The notes under the pieces: model-generated
What the model was told of the DNA's origin: nothing
Database searches by the model: none
Seen by the model: only the letters and a program-made list of their open reading frames with translations
Position numbers and translations under genes: made by a program
In this document: positions 36,876 to 46,135 of the stretch, piece by piece
How the letters are laid out: each line of letters begins with the position of its first letter
Numbering within the stretch: the stretch's first letter is position 1
Assembly (NCBI RefSeq): GCF_011039135.1
Contig: NZ_JAAKEJ010000003.1
Coordinates: forward strand, 62,001-126,000
Direction of reading: 5' to 3'
Origin: Desulfovibrio sp. ZJ209
GTDB lineage: Bacteria; Desulfobacterota; Desulfovibrionia; Desulfovibrionales; Desulfovibrionaceae
DNA length: 64,000 bases

Positions 36876-38261
36876 TCAGGGCACCGTATTTTCCAGCTCT
36901 GTCACCATGGTGTGCACAACTTTGTCCGTTTCCAGCAATTTGCGAATTTTCTTCACCGCATGGATGACCGTGCTGTGGTCGCGGCCGCCGAAGGCGCGGC
37001 CGAGCTCGGGATACGAGAGCCCGAGCTTGCGCCGGCAGAGATACATGGCCACCTGGCGGGCGAGCACGAGGTCCGGCCGGCGGCGCGTGCCGAGCACATC
37101 CTCGGCCCTGAGGTTGAAGCCCCGCGCCACAAAGCCCACGATCTCGCGGCAGCCCGCCGGGCGCACGCTGCCCCCGGTGCGCACGATGTTCTCAAGATCC
37201 GCCTGCAGGGGAGCGCGGCCATTGAGCTGGGCAAAAGCCTCCACCTTGCGCAACAGGCCCTGGAGCAGGCTGAACTGCACACAGCGCTGCGCGAGATAGA
37301 GCAGCTGCTCGCGCGTGAGCGGGAGCTCGCGCTCGCGCACGGCGCGCTGGAGATAGCGCAGGCGCACGTCGAGATCGGGCTCCAGCAGTTCCAGCACGAG
37401 GCCGCTTTCGAGGCGGCTGCGCAGCCGCGCCTCGAGGCGGGCGAGCTCCCGGGCCGGCCCCGCATGGGCGAACACGAGCAGGCGCCCGGCCGGCCGCCCG
37501 TCCATGAGGGCCGCGAGGCTGCGCTGCCAGCGCGGTTCGCCGGCCAGGTCCTGCATGTCGTCCAGCAGGAGGGCGTGGCAGCCGTGCCAGAAGCGTTCCG
37601 CCCGGCCCTGCACAGGGCCCGCGGCGCCTTCGCCGAGGCCGCCGCAAAATTTTGCCGCGCCGCACAGGGTGACGGGGGCCCGCCCCAGGCGGCGCGCCAG
37701 CGTGGCCGCCATGGCCGTGAGCAGCTGCGTCTTGCCGGTGCCGCTCTTGCCGCAAAACACGAGCGCGGCCCCGCCCGCCGGCGCGCCCTCGGCCGCGGCT
37801 TTTTTGGCCGTGGCCAAGGGGAAGGCGTTTTTGGCGTTGACGATGAAGCGCCCGAAAGCGTCTTCACCCGGAATATCTGCGTCCGGCGCAGTTTCATCCG
37901 GGGCCGAAATTCCTGTTTCCGGGTCTCGCGCGGTCCCTTCGCCCTCCCGGGCCGTGAAAAGCCCCGCCGGGGCGCGAGGCGCCTCTTCATAGCGGATGCC
38001 TGGCATTTCGGGAAAACAGCGGGCCAGCGCGCGTTCAAAGCCGGCCTGTTTGTGGGCGCAAAACCAGCGGGCGAAATAGCTGTGCGGAAAGCCCACCACG
38101 AGGCGGCCGTCCTCCAGGCGCAGGGCCAGTGCGTCGAACCAGGCGGCCGGCCCGGACGGAGCAGCCCCGGAAGCCGCAACGGCATCAGCCGTTGCGAGAG
38201 ACCCGGTCTCGCCCGAAAGCAGCGGGCGCAAGCCCTGTTTCAGCTCTTCCACAGTCAGCAT
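36876..38261 (-). CDS. dnaA: Chromosomal replication initiator DnaA
   Basis: AAA+ initiator of replication. The 461-residue protein has domain I (AWFDALALRLEDGRLVVGF), Walker A FCGKSGTGKTQLL, Walker B ALLLDDMQDLAG, and the domain IV DNA-binding signature FGGRDHSTVIHAVKKI. Walker A deviates from the common GGVGLGKTHL form, and domain II is short. ATG 38261 (MLTVEELKQ) is chosen, but has no good Shine-Dalgarno; an in-frame GTG at 38294 is the alternative. The probable oriC lies directly upstream. Confidence 0.93.
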   Translation of the reverse strand: MLTVEELKQGLRPLLSGETGSLATADAVAASGAAPSGPAAWFDALALRLEDGRLVVGFPHSYFARWFCAHKQAGFERALARCFPEMPGIRYEEAPRAPAGLFTAREGEGTARDPETGISAPDETAPDADIPGEDAFGRFIVNAKNAFPLATAKKAAAEGAPAGGAALVFCGKSGTGKTQLLTAMAATLARRLGRAPVTLCGAAKFCGGLGEGAAGPVQGRAERFWHGCHALLLDDMQDLAGEPRWQRSLAALMDGRPAGRLLVFAHAGPARELARLEARLRSRLESGLVLELLEPDLDVRLRYLQRAVRERELPLTREQLLYLAQRCVQFSLLQGLLRKVEAFAQLNGRAPLQADLENIVRTGGSVRPAGCREIVGFVARGFNLRAEDVLGTRRRPDLVLARQVAMYLCRRKLGLSYPELGRAFGGRDHSTVIHAVKKIRKLLETDKVVHTMVTELENTVP

Positions 38262-38500
38262 GGCATGCCCGTTGGCGCGGCCCCGGCAGGCCACCGAACA
38301 CCTGCCCGAATCGCGTCGAAATCAGCAGCCGGAAGCCCCTTCCGGCACCTGCGCGAACAGCGGTAAATAGCACAAAAAAGCGCCGGAAACAAGACTTTTC
38401 CACAGGGGGCGCTTTTCTGAGGCGTGCGCCGGCACGGCTGGAAGCGCGGCCCGGGCTGTGGAAAAGGCGCCCTTTGTCCGTCACCCGGCACAGTTAGGGC
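38262..38500. other. Probable origin of replication (oriC) with DnaA boxes
   Basis: Upstream of dnaA, TTTTCCACA (38396-38404) and its complement TGTGGAAAA (38457-38465) face each other 53 bases apart, and each extends to CTTTTCCACAG. A weaker box TCTTCCACA lies in the dnaA start region (38245-38253). The segment 38365-38400 has short A/T tracts but no long AT-rich unwinding element. The position beside dnaA-dnaN-gyrB and 20 kb from parS supports the call. Confidence 0.65.
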
Positions 38501-38525
38501 AGGGTTGCGAAAGATGGCCCGCAAC

Positions 38526-38553
38526 TGGACATGGGCGCGGGCTCCGATATATA
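38526..38553 (+). promoter_or_regulatory. Promoter of the M23 peptidase gene
   Basis: TGGACA, a 16-base spacer and TATATA. Transcription would start near 38560, only about 8 bases before the ATG, so the message would be almost leaderless; this fits the lack of a good Shine-Dalgarno. Confidence 0.55.
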
Positions 38554-38567
38554 GAACGGCCGTGACC

Positions 38568-40046
38568 ATGCAAAAACGCCTACTTTTGGCCATCGCCGCG
38601 CTGGCCCTGCTTGCGGGGGGCTTTTTCGCCCATAAGGAGGACCTCTTCTCCTCGGGAGGGCCTGAGCAGCAGGAGGCGAGCGCCCCCGAAGCCGCGCCCA
38701 CCGCCGCGCCTCCAACCACCGCTGACGCCGAAGCCGCGGCCCGCGCTGTGGTGGCGACAATCGCCGAGCACGCCCCGGGCTTCCGTCACAAGGATGTCGC
38801 GGAGAGCCCTTCCGGCAGCGCTCCCGGCGGTCCCCCCGGCACTGCCGAGGACGGGTCCGTGACGCACGGCGTGGTGGAAAAGGGCGACACCATCGCCAAG
38901 GTGCTCGGCAATGCGGCGGACGACGGCATCCAGCAATACGTGAGCGCGGCCCGGCGCGTGTTCTCCCTGCGCTCCTTCCGTGAGGGCCAGCCCTATGTGG
39001 TGGTGACGGACCCGGACTCCGGCCGGGTCAAGCGCTTCGAGTACGAGATCGACGGGCGCCGGCGCCTCGTGGTGGAGGGGGACGAGGCCCCCCAGGCACG
39101 CGTGGAGCCCATCGAGTATGTCACCCTGCTCACGACGGCCGAGGGCGTCATCGACGACAACCTCTTCCAGGCCGTGGCCGACATCGGCGAAAGCCCGCAG
39201 CTCGCCCTGCGCCTCGCCGAGCTCTTCGGCGCGGAGGTGAACTTCATCCGCGACCTTCAGGAGGGCGACAGCTTCCGCGTGCTCGTGGAAAAGCGCTACC
39301 GCGAGGGCGAATACAAGGGCTACGGCCGCATGCTGGCCGCCAGCTTCACCAACAAGGGCAAGACCTACGAGGCCTTCCTGTTCCGGGACGGGCAGGGCCG
39401 CCCCCAGCATTACAACAGCAAGGGCGAGAACCTGCACAAGACGCTCCTGCAGGCGCCGTTGGCCTTCACGCGCCTCACCTCGCGCTTCACGCACAGCCGG
39501 CGCCACCCCATCCTCGGCTCGCGGCGGGCGCACCTCGGCGTGGACTATGCCGCGCCCACGGGCACGCCGGTCAAGGCCGTGGGCGAGGGCGTGGTCACCA
39601 GGCGCGGCTGGGCCGGCGGCTACGGCAACCAGGTCATCATCAAGCATGCGGCCGGCCTCGAATCCATGTACGCCCATCTTTCCGGCTATGCGCGCGGCCT
39701 CAAGCAGGGCCAGCGCGTGCGCCAGGGGCAGGTCATCGGCTTTGTGGGCAGCACCGGGCTTTCCACCGGGCCGCACCTCGATTTCCGCCTGCGCCAGAAC
39801 GGCACCTTCATCAACCCGGCCAAGGCCATCAATCCCCGCGGGGAGCCTGTCTCGCGCAGGAACATGGCCCAGTTCGGCAAGACCGTGGCGGCCGCGCGCG
39901 ACTATCTTGAAGGGCGGCGTCCTTTGGGCGAGTATACCGTCGACAGCCTGGTGCCCGAGGCGCCGCAGGTGGAGGCGTCCCCGCCGGCCGCGCCGCAAAA
40001 AACGCAGCCGCGCCGCCAGCGCCGCGCCCAAAAGCGGCGGGGCTAG
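38568..40046 (+). CDS. M23-family peptidoglycan endopeptidase (MepM-like)
   Basis: The 492-residue envelope protein has an N-terminal signal anchor (KRLLLAIAALALLAGGFFA), a disordered Ala/Pro/Glu stretch, then THGVVEKGDTIAKVLGNA (a LysM-like or Csd3-like N-domain) and a M23 LytM domain with HLGVDYAAPTGTPVKAVGEG, GYGNQVIIKHAAGLES-YAHL and GLSTGPHLDFRL. The HxxxD, HxxY-type and HLDF residues are the zinc ligands and catalytic site. The C-terminus is Lys/Arg-rich. It acts on peptidoglycan cross-links. Transcribed away from oriC, opposite to dnaA. Confidence 0.92.
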   Translation: MQKRLLLAIAALALLAGGFFAHKEDLFSSGGPEQQEASAPEAAPTAAPPTTADAEAAARAVVATIAEHAPGFRHKDVAESPSGSAPGGPPGTAEDGSVTHGVVEKGDTIAKVLGNAADDGIQQYVSAARRVFSLRSFREGQPYVVVTDPDSGRVKRFEYEIDGRRRLVVEGDEAPQARVEPIEYVTLLTTAEGVIDDNLFQAVADIGESPQLALRLAELFGAEVNFIRDLQEGDSFRVLVEKRYREGEYKGYGRMLAASFTNKGKTYEAFLFRDGQGRPQHYNSKGENLHKTLLQAPLAFTRLTSRFTHSRRHPILGSRRAHLGVDYAAPTGTPVKAVGEGVVTRRGWAGGYGNQVIIKHAAGLESMYAHLSGYARGLKQGQRVRQGQVIGFVGSTGLSTGPHLDFRLRQNGTFINPAKAINPRGEPVSRRNMAQFGKTVAAARDYLEGRRPLGEYTVDSLVPEAPQVEASPPAAPQKTQPRRQRRAQKRRG

Positions 40047-40071
40047 CTGAAGATACGGGAGGAGAACGGCC

Positions 40072-40296
40072 ATGATCGCGCTCGATCCCTTGTGGGGTGG
40101 ATTGAATGTGGTGCAGGACACGCCGCCGCGCGACAGCCTCGGCATCTCCTATGCGCCGAGCATCGTCACTGACGTGACCGCAGCGGTGCCGCAGCTCGAT
40201 TCCATGGCCAGCGTGCAGTCCTTCACGGAGCACCAGTTCCGCGCCGCCGCGGAGAACATGTATGATTCCGGCCTCGTGGTGAGCACATGGTCGTGA
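40072..40296 (+). CDS. Small hypothetical protein after the M23 peptidase
   Basis: The 74-residue soluble protein begins MIALDPLWGGLNVVQDTPPR and ends ENMYDSGLVVSTWS. AGGAGAACGGCC precedes the ATG with good spacing, 25 bases after the M23 stop, so the two are probably cotranscribed. No family recognised. Confidence 0.62.
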   Translation: MIALDPLWGGLNVVQDTPPRDSLGISYAPSIVTDVTAAVPQLDSMASVQSFTEHQFRAAAENMYDSGLVVSTWS

Positions 40297-40331
40297 GGGA
40301 GCGGGAGGCAGCGCTTCAACGGAGAAAACTC

Positions 40332-40360
40332 TTGACAGGCGCGCCGCCGGCGCGTAGGAC
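40332..40360 (+). promoter_or_regulatory. Promoter of tRNA-Pro
   Basis: A perfect TTGACA, 17 GC-rich bases and TAGGAC; transcription would begin about 4 bases before the tRNA. The GC-rich spacer and discriminator are typical of stringently controlled stable RNA genes. Confidence 0.7.
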
Positions 40361-40370
40361 AGACGGGCGT

Positions 40371-40447
40371 CGGGATGTAGCGCAGTCTGGGAGCGCACTT
40401 GAATGGGGTTCAAGGGGTCGAAGGTTCAAATCCTTTCATCCCGACCA
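40371..40447 (+). tRNA. tRNA-Pro(GGG)
   Basis: The 77-base cloverleaf has acceptor stem CGGGATG/CATCCCG and encoded CCA. The anticodon stem CTTGA/TCAAG encloses ATGGGGT, giving anticodon GGG. It marks the start of the low-GC accessory region, so it is a candidate integration site, but no second copy of its 3' end was found in the window. Confidence 0.96.
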
Positions 40448-40455
40448 GAAATTCC

Positions 40456-40486
40456 AAGGGGTTACGGTGAAAACCGTAACCCCTTT
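40456..40486 (+). terminator. Intrinsic terminator of tRNA-Pro
   Basis: A perfect 13-pair stem AAGGGGTTACGGT/ACCGTAACCCCTT with loop GAAA, ending in TTT, lies 8 bases after the tRNA. A strong structure although the T-tract is short. Confidence 0.85.
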
Positions 40487-40578
40487 CTGCGTTAGGAAAT
40501 TTTTTTCAAAAACACGAATTTGGGGCTGTCCTCGCCAGGGTTAATGTTTTGCGTCTTTAATCCAAGAAGTTAGCTGGA

Positions 40579-40960
40579 TTAAGGGCGCCTTACGAGTGCC
40601 ACCATTAAAGCGCCATTCGCTCTCTGCGAGGAACCAGTAAAAGTGTTCAGGCCAATGCCGTTGAACTTGAGCTGATACCGCTTTGCCTGGTGCCAAAAAT
40701 TTTCTATCCTGTTGACATGGTTTCCTTGTTTGGCAAATAACGTTGAATGTTCACGCCTGTGATGGTGGAAATCGCCTGCATCCAGGGGAGTATATGCCCG
40801 GAACATGTCCGTGGAGAGGATGCTGCCGGCTCGACGCGCTCCTCAATGATGGGCATGAGGGGCCTTCGCTCACGACACTACCGACGGCCCGACAGGTGTC
40901 CCTCGGCAAAAGGTTGCCGCCCGCATCAACGCCCCTCCCTGTGATGAGGCTTCTCCCATA
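40579..40960 (-). pseudogene. IS1595-family transposase remnant
   Basis: The minus strand encodes the C-terminal end of an IS1595/ISXO2-type DDE transposase: MFRAYTPLDAGDFHHHRREHS, LFAKQGNHVNRIENFWHQAK and RYQLKFNGIG. Just upstream LMPIIEERVEP appears in another frame, so a single-base shift near 40830 breaks the gene, and nothing recognisable remains before about 40960. An inverted TAATCCA...TGGATTA (40558-40581) and GGGGCTGTC near 40522 may be remains of one end of the element. It lies directly after tRNA-Pro and is not functional. The flanks 40487-40578 and 40961-41052 hold no gene. Confidence 0.82.
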
Positions 40961-41052
40961 GCCCACATGTTCCAGATACTGAAGAAGAGCTGCCCGGCAG
41001 AAAAATCTGCTTCAAATCGATAGTTTTGATGGATCTTTTTAGGGAATGCGGC

Positions 41053-43182
41053 TCATGGGGAGCTCAACCCCATGAGCTCTCTCACTTCATTTATATCAAT
41101 GATATGGTTGTCAATAAAGGGAGGCGGGATGGGTACAGCCTCGCGGCACCTGTCAAAAAGAACATAGGGCAACGCCGCCGAGAGGTCATTGTGTGTTTTG
41201 AAATACTGCACTCCCGTTGCCGAAAGCGCGGCCAGTTTCTCCCGGGTCAGTGACGTGACGATATCGAAAAATTCTTTTCGCGTCCGCCATTTCAGGACCT
41301 CGGGATAAAGAAAATCATTCTGCTCTATCCTTGTCAGGCCACCAGCATAGACCAACATCGGGATACCGGCGGCCATGCATTGTAAATTTAGCTTTATACT
41401 GCTTATGGGGAACGGCGAGATGAAAAGGTCGACCTCGCGGGACAACATGGAATCCGGGAGATTGTTGGCCCACTCCACATGACAAAAGCGGTGCTCCGCT
41501 ACGCCGTTCCTTTTCATGGCCCGTGCAAGCCGCTGCCTGATTTCTTCCGGCAGCGGCCCGTAATGGATATGTTTTCCGCCTGTGGCCTGGAGCAGGCAGA
41601 GGATAAAGTGCACGAAGTTTCCGAGGATGTCGCCCTCATACTTGTAAAAACGGGCCGCGGCGGTGGCTGTGGTCAGCTTTTCATGACCGCCCAGGGGGGC
41701 GTAGTTGATTGTCGTTTTGGGGGCCACACTCCAGCAGGGGATGTAGATGACCCTGTCGCCGAATCTTTCCGAAAGCAGTTTGTAGTCCTTGGGCGTTTTG
41801 GCGATGAAGAGATCAATGTTGGTATTGGACAGCCCAAGCGAAAACCCGTGATCAAACGAGAAAGGAACGATATTTTTCGCGCCATAGTCCTGAAGGGCCG
41901 CATCCGCCAAGGTGTTGTTATGTCCGCAATACCAATAAATCTTTCCGGGATTGAAGGCAGCGATCCTCTCCATGAGGGCGGGCAAGGGGGCCGGTATGTT
42001 CTTTAAGAAGGTGAAGGTGACATCACGGAAGGCGCCCCAATCTTCCTTCATGGCTTCCGTGAATTCCTCCATGCCCGTCATGTCGGTAAGAAAAAGGGCA
42101 ATCTTTCTGCCGCCGAGCATGGTTACAAGCTCGAGGATTTCCTGGTAGACCCCGCCCCCTGTTTTGTTCAACGCAGATATGACAAACGCCACATGTTTCG
42201 CGTCAGGCTTGGCTGCCGGCGCGATTTCCAGCCGGGTTTTCGTGATAAACCCGAGGGATTCGCAAAAACTGTCGATAAAATCGGACGTATAGAGCTTGCG
42301 AAATGCCAGGTCTCTCTCCCTGAAGGCAAGGATGTTCGCCCAGCCAGTGGCGAGGTGGGCGAGCAGCGCCGGAACCGGCCATGCCGTTTTTTTTGTCTCC
42401 GCTGCCGCCTGCTGCCGCTCAAGGCACTTGACCACCTCGCCGATGATCGCTTTTTCCCGCTGGCTTTCCACATGCCTCAGGCACGACTTCCATGTGGCGA
42501 TGTCCAGTTTTTTCTTTTCTTCTGCATCCAGCGAGGACCAGATGCCCTTTGGGTTCAAGGTATAGACAGAGCCCACGAAATCAAGAACTTTCACGCGCCC
42601 GCAGGTGGCGTTCATTGCTATGAGCGTTCTGATGGTATCGCCGCGCTGCGTCTGCAGAATGGGGATTTCCCGGTTCTTGAAGACGTTGCGGTACATCATC
42701 GTCGACGTGTGGCAGTAGAAACTATGCTTGAGGAACTCGAAATAGGTGTGCTCGCACGCCGGGGCGAAAAGCCTGGGGTCGCTCTCTATGCACCCGTCGG
42801 GGAGCACGGTCAGGTATTTATGGGAGACGGCCGCGTAGTTTCCTTCAGTGTCGCCGTCCAGAAAATCCGCCTGGCGCTGGAGCTTGTCGCGAACGGTGTA
42901 GTAGTCATCGCCGTCCAGCACGCAGAGGTAATTGCCCCGCGAAGCTTCGGCCCCTCTCTTGAATGCCAGGGCGTTTCCGAGGTTGCTTTCGTTGGTGAGC
43001 ACCACGAGCCGCGCGTCACGGCCGGCATACTCCCGCAGGATGTCCGGCGTCCCGTCCGTGGAGCCGTCGTCAACGGCGATGATTTCGCAGCTGAAGTTTA
43101 TGCGTTGCATCAGGATGGAATCCAGGCAACGCCGGAGCGTTTCGCCGACGTTATAGCAGGGGAGGATGATGGAAAGCTTCAT
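41053..43182 (-). CDS. Bifunctional-looking glycosyltransferase (GT2 plus GT-B-like domain)
   Basis: The 709-residue protein starts with a GT-A family 2 domain (KLSIILPCYNVGETLRRCL, VDDGSTDGTPDIL, VLDGDDYYT). After a linker it has a second half that reads like a GT-B glycosyltransferase (VAFVISALNKTGGGVYQE; VIYIPCW; FISPFPISSIKLNLQCMAAG, PMLVYAGG). It would build part of a surface polysaccharide; donor and acceptor are unknown. It is the last gene of the minus-strand cluster and overlaps the upstream methyltransferase by ATGA. GC is lower than in the core genes. Confidence 0.85.
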   Translation of the reverse strand: MKLSIILPCYNVGETLRRCLDSILMQRINFSCEIIAVDDGSTDGTPDILREYAGRDARLVVLTNESNLGNALAFKRGAEASRGNYLCVLDGDDYYTVRDKLQRQADFLDGDTEGNYAAVSHKYLTVLPDGCIESDPRLFAPACEHTYFEFLKHSFYCHTSTMMYRNVFKNREIPILQTQRGDTIRTLIAMNATCGRVKVLDFVGSVYTLNPKGIWSSLDAEEKKKLDIATWKSCLRHVESQREKAIIGEVVKCLERQQAAAETKKTAWPVPALLAHLATGWANILAFRERDLAFRKLYTSDFIDSFCESLGFITKTRLEIAPAAKPDAKHVAFVISALNKTGGGVYQEILELVTMLGGRKIALFLTDMTGMEEFTEAMKEDWGAFRDVTFTFLKNIPAPLPALMERIAAFNPGKIYWYCGHNNTLADAALQDYGAKNIVPFSFDHGFSLGLSNTNIDLFIAKTPKDYKLLSERFGDRVIYIPCWSVAPKTTINYAPLGGHEKLTTATAAARFYKYEGDILGNFVHFILCLLQATGGKHIHYGPLPEEIRQRLARAMKRNGVAEHRFCHVEWANNLPDSMLSREVDLFISPFPISSIKLNLQCMAAGIPMLVYAGGLTRIEQNDFLYPEVLKWRTRKEFFDIVTSLTREKLAALSATGVQYFKTHNDLSAALPYVLFDRCREAVPIPPPFIDNHIIDINEVRELMGLSSP

Positions 43183-43883
43183 CGTTCTTCACGTTTTCCA
43201 AAAGTATAATAACGAAGCCTTGTCTCGGGAAACTTGTTTTGGGAAGAACCCTCGGGAAAAATCTGGCCTTCTTTGCGGCATGACAGCCCAAAATCTGCGA
43301 ACAGAGTTTTGAATTGGGAGGCGGTCCTGTAGAGTGCGGAATACTCGCAATCCAGGGCTTTGGAATAGATACGATCCAGCATATAGCTGTCCTGCAGGAT
43401 GCTGGTCGGCTCGCGCAGGATGACAAGGCCGTCCACGTGCAAGGCCGGCAGCACATTGGCCAGCATACGCCGGATGAGGTCATCCGCAAGATGGACAAAA
43501 ATGCCGGAAAAGAAGATGCGGTCGAAAGTGTTGTCGGGGATATAGGCTTCCACGGGACTTTGGACAAATTCGATGTTGTGCAGATGCGCTTTTTCGGCGC
43601 TCTCACGACCGCGTTCCAGAAAATTCTGCTGGTAATCCACCGCTGTCACGCTTCTCGCTGACGGCGCGAAACGCAACGCCCATTGGCCGTAGCCGGCGCC
43701 CATGTCAAGTATCCTGACGCCGGGACCAAGTTCGAGCAAGGGCATGACAGCGCGGGTTTCGCCCGCGACCTTTTCTCTCAGGCGCAGCCCGTCCTCCTCA
43801 AAATTAACGAGGCTTTCGGGGCGTTCTGTGGCTCGCCGGCTCCGGGATTCCCAGAACGCCCTGATGCTGGTGTAGTCGATCAT
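43179..43883 (-). CDS. Class I SAM-dependent methyltransferase
   Basis: The 234-residue protein has motif I RILDMGAGYGQWALRFAP, acidic loop VTAVDYQQNFLE, then FDRIFFSGIFVHLADD and LHVDGLVILREP. It probably methylates a sugar or glycan intermediate, judging by its neighbours. It overlaps the following glycosyltransferase and the preceding cytidylyltransferase by 4 bases on each side. Confidence 0.85.
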   Translation of the reverse strand: MIDYTSIRAFWESRSRRATERPESLVNFEEDGLRLREKVAGETRAVMPLLELGPGVRILDMGAGYGQWALRFAPSARSVTAVDYQQNFLERGRESAEKAHLHNIEFVQSPVEAYIPDNTFDRIFFSGIFVHLADDLIRRMLANVLPALHVDGLVILREPTSILQDSYMLDRIYSKALDCEYSALYRTASQFKTLFADFGLSCRKEGQIFPEGSSQNKFPETRLRYYTFGKREER

Positions 43884-44302
43884 GCGTCCCCCTTGCAGGT
43901 AAAATTTTCTTTCAACGTGGTGGAGCTGATGTTCGGGGTGCGGGAAAGCCGCAGGATTTCACGTCCCTGCCGGCGGCAATACCCGATGGCCCGCCGGAAA
44001 CCGGGGTGGTCCTGATCCTCCCCCACGGCGAAAATGTCGAAATCCGCCTCGCGGACAATGTCGGCCACATTTTTGTAGGTGATCACCTCATCCACCAGCC
44101 GCAACGCGCGCACCAGCTCACAGCGGACCTCGGTGGAATAAAAAATGATCGCATCCGGCTTATACTTGAGGATAGAGTCCTCATCCTGCACGGCAACTAT
44201 GAGATGTGAACGCGGATAGAGACTTTTTATTTGATTAAAGAGGCGCACATGACCATAGTGGAAATAGTCGAAGACGCCGACGGTCAATATTCGCGGCTGC
44301 AT
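43880..44302 (-). CDS. Cytidylyltransferase (glycerol-3-phosphate cytidylyltransferase-like)
   Basis: The 140-residue nucleotidyltransferase has the HxGH motif in GVFDYFHYGHVRLFNQ and the late RTPNISSTTLKENF, which corresponds to the family's RTxGISTT. It resembles TagD, which makes CDP-glycerol, and it lies directly beside a CDP-glycerol-type transferase. Another polyol phosphate is possible. It overlaps both neighbours. Confidence 0.87.
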   Translation of the reverse strand: MQPRILTVGVFDYFHYGHVRLFNQIKSLYPRSHLIVAVQDEDSILKYKPDAIIFYSTEVRCELVRALRLVDEVITYKNVADIVREADFDIFAVGEDQDHPGFRRAIGYCRRQGREILRLSRTPNISSTTLKENFTCKGDA

Positions 44303-45549
44303 TCGCTCTCTCTTTCGTTAATCATTATCGGGAAGGTTCTCTGCGCATCGATTATTGCATTTTTTATATCATCGACGATATATTGCGAACAATGAGGATA
44401 ATTATGTTTCAATCTCTGCTCAATATTTCTTCTTTTCTCAAGAAGGTCATCCCGGCCTTCCATGAGTACAGTATCAATAAAATTTAGGATACCCGCTTCC
44501 TTTTTAGCTATATAGTGCGCTTCTAAACATTCTTTTCCCAGTTCGCTGAATTGCGCAAAAACGTCGGATTCCGTATCCCACATGTAACAGCAGGGATTTC
44601 CCGTAAAAAGATATTCCGCAATGAACGAGCCGCAGTCATGGATCAGGGCGTCCGACTCAACGAAAGTGGTCAGGTATTCCCCGCCTTCCTGGATTTCCAC
44701 GTTGCTGTGCCGTCTCAATGCGTCAAGCCAGGCAGTGGTTTTTTTCCTCCCCCATGCGGAATGGCGATGGAGATTTTGCACCAGGAGCGGATGAGGCCGG
44801 AAAACGAAATCCGCGTGCGGAAAGAGGGCGGGCAGCCGGGCTATCAACTCCGCATAGTGGAAGAAATGGCCATACGTGATGCTGTTGTGATTTTTAAAGA
44901 TTGTATGGTGAGGGGCGATGATGATCTTTTTTCGCGGCGACGGCTTTTTGGAAATTTCAGCCATTTTGTCCAGCTTGGCAAAACCGCTTAAACGGATATT
45001 CGCCAAAGGCAACGCATCCATTTCTCTTTTCGCCTGGGCGTAAAATCGCCAAAAATTCGCGAAGAAAGGGGTGTTTCGGATAAATTCCTCGGATGCCCGG
45101 GAAACGCATGGCCCGTAGGGGGTGTAGAAAACCGGCACGCCCTTTGCCCAAAACTGCCCATGCCGATAGGGCGGTGGCACCATCCCGTCATAGGGGATGG
45201 ACGGGCAATACATGTCGCAGGTTGAAACGATGTCTTGAATAAAAGACGCATCGCGCGGGGTGTAGGTACGAAGCAGCTCGGCACCCGGATACTGGGCCTG
45301 CAGAGAGGCGCAGGTGCGGATATATGCCGTCAGCAGCTGCTCGGTGCCCCGCGAGATGTCGGGCACGGCGATGAGGAAGGGTTCAAACATTTCGCTCTCG
45401 CGCATCAACTCAAAAACATGCTGCAGGGGGAAGATGCTCTCAAAAATAACGGAGAAGCCCACACGTATTTTCTCTTTCCGCCGATATTTTCCCTGCAGGC
45501 GCTGAAATGCGTAATGATACTTCTTGTGGATGGTTGACCACGGTGCCAT
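44284..45549 (-). CDS. CDP-glycerol glycerophosphotransferase-like protein
   Basis: The 421-residue protein resembles the Glyphos_transf (TagF/TagB) family of GT-B enzymes: RKKIIIAPHHTIF, FVFRPHPLLVQNL, VEIQEGGEYLTTFVESDALIHDCGSF (the HDCGSF-type donor-site motif) and EYLFTGNPCCYM. It would transfer polyol phosphate units onto a surface polymer. ATG 45549 is chosen because the upstream extension reads like decayed sequence. It has the lowest GC of the cluster. The 3' end overlaps the cytidylyltransferase by 19 bases. Confidence 0.82.
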   Translation of the reverse strand: MAPWSTIHKKYHYAFQRLQGKYRRKEKIRVGFSVIFESIFPLQHVFELMRESEMFEPFLIAVPDISRGTEQLLTAYIRTCASLQAQYPGAELLRTYTPRDASFIQDIVSTCDMYCPSIPYDGMVPPPYRHGQFWAKGVPVFYTPYGPCVSRASEEFIRNTPFFANFWRFYAQAKREMDALPLANIRLSGFAKLDKMAEISKKPSPRKKIIIAPHHTIFKNHNSITYGHFFHYAELIARLPALFPHADFVFRPHPLLVQNLHRHSAWGRKKTTAWLDALRRHSNVEIQEGGEYLTTFVESDALIHDCGSFIAEYLFTGNPCCYMWDTESDVFAQFSELGKECLEAHYIAKKEAGILNFIDTVLMEGRDDLLEKRRNIEQRLKHNYPHCSQYIVDDIKNAIIDAQRTFPIMINERESECSREY

Positions 45550-45562
45550 TCTAGGGGCCCCC

Positions 45563-46135
45563 TTACAGCGTGTGGGACATTCTTTTCCCCTGAGGAAGAT
45601 AGGCATTCTGCTTTTTTGAAAAGGCCATAAACGTATTCCGCAGGAAGGGCGTCCTATACGTCGTTGCGAGTTTTGATTGGCCATGCCGGCACAACCACTG
45701 CCTGCCGGCATTGTTGTGCGTGTTAACGCGGGAGCTCATGGCCGTGCGCAGCCTGTGCGTCGTTTGCGGCGGGGTCGCGGGCGTGCCGGTCAAGGTCGTG
45801 AGCGGGCGGAAAGAGTCGAAAGTGAAGTTTTTATCAGGGATAACGGCCAGGAAATATCCACCGGGCTCCAGTATCTCCGCCATGGAGGTAAGATGTGGGC
45901 CGAAGTTGTCCTGATGCGCGAAATTGTGGGCCGAACAGACACGGCCGAAGCTGTCCGCGATCTTCCCTTCCGCAAGGCCGGCCAGGTGGCAGCCGTTTTG
46001 CGGGGCGCCTGCGTGCCTGCCATGCCGCTCAAGCTCCCCTTGCAACATTGCGCCGGCCCGGGGGAGACAGGGCGTCATCCCGCGGCTATGGGCAGGGTCA
46101 AATTGCGGCGGCAGCTCTATGGGCATGGGTTTCAC
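45563..46135 (-). pseudogene. Decayed methyltransferase fragment
   Basis: The middle of this open frame (CSAHNFAHQDNFGPHLTSMAEILEPGGYFLAVIPDKNF, split across about 120 bases) matches the post-motif-I region of SAM methyltransferases found in polysaccharide clusters. The first 60 and last 60 residues do not fit, and no motif I remains. It overlaps the neighbouring GT2 gene by 38 bases. It reads as a broken gene with an accidentally open frame. Confidence 0.6.
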
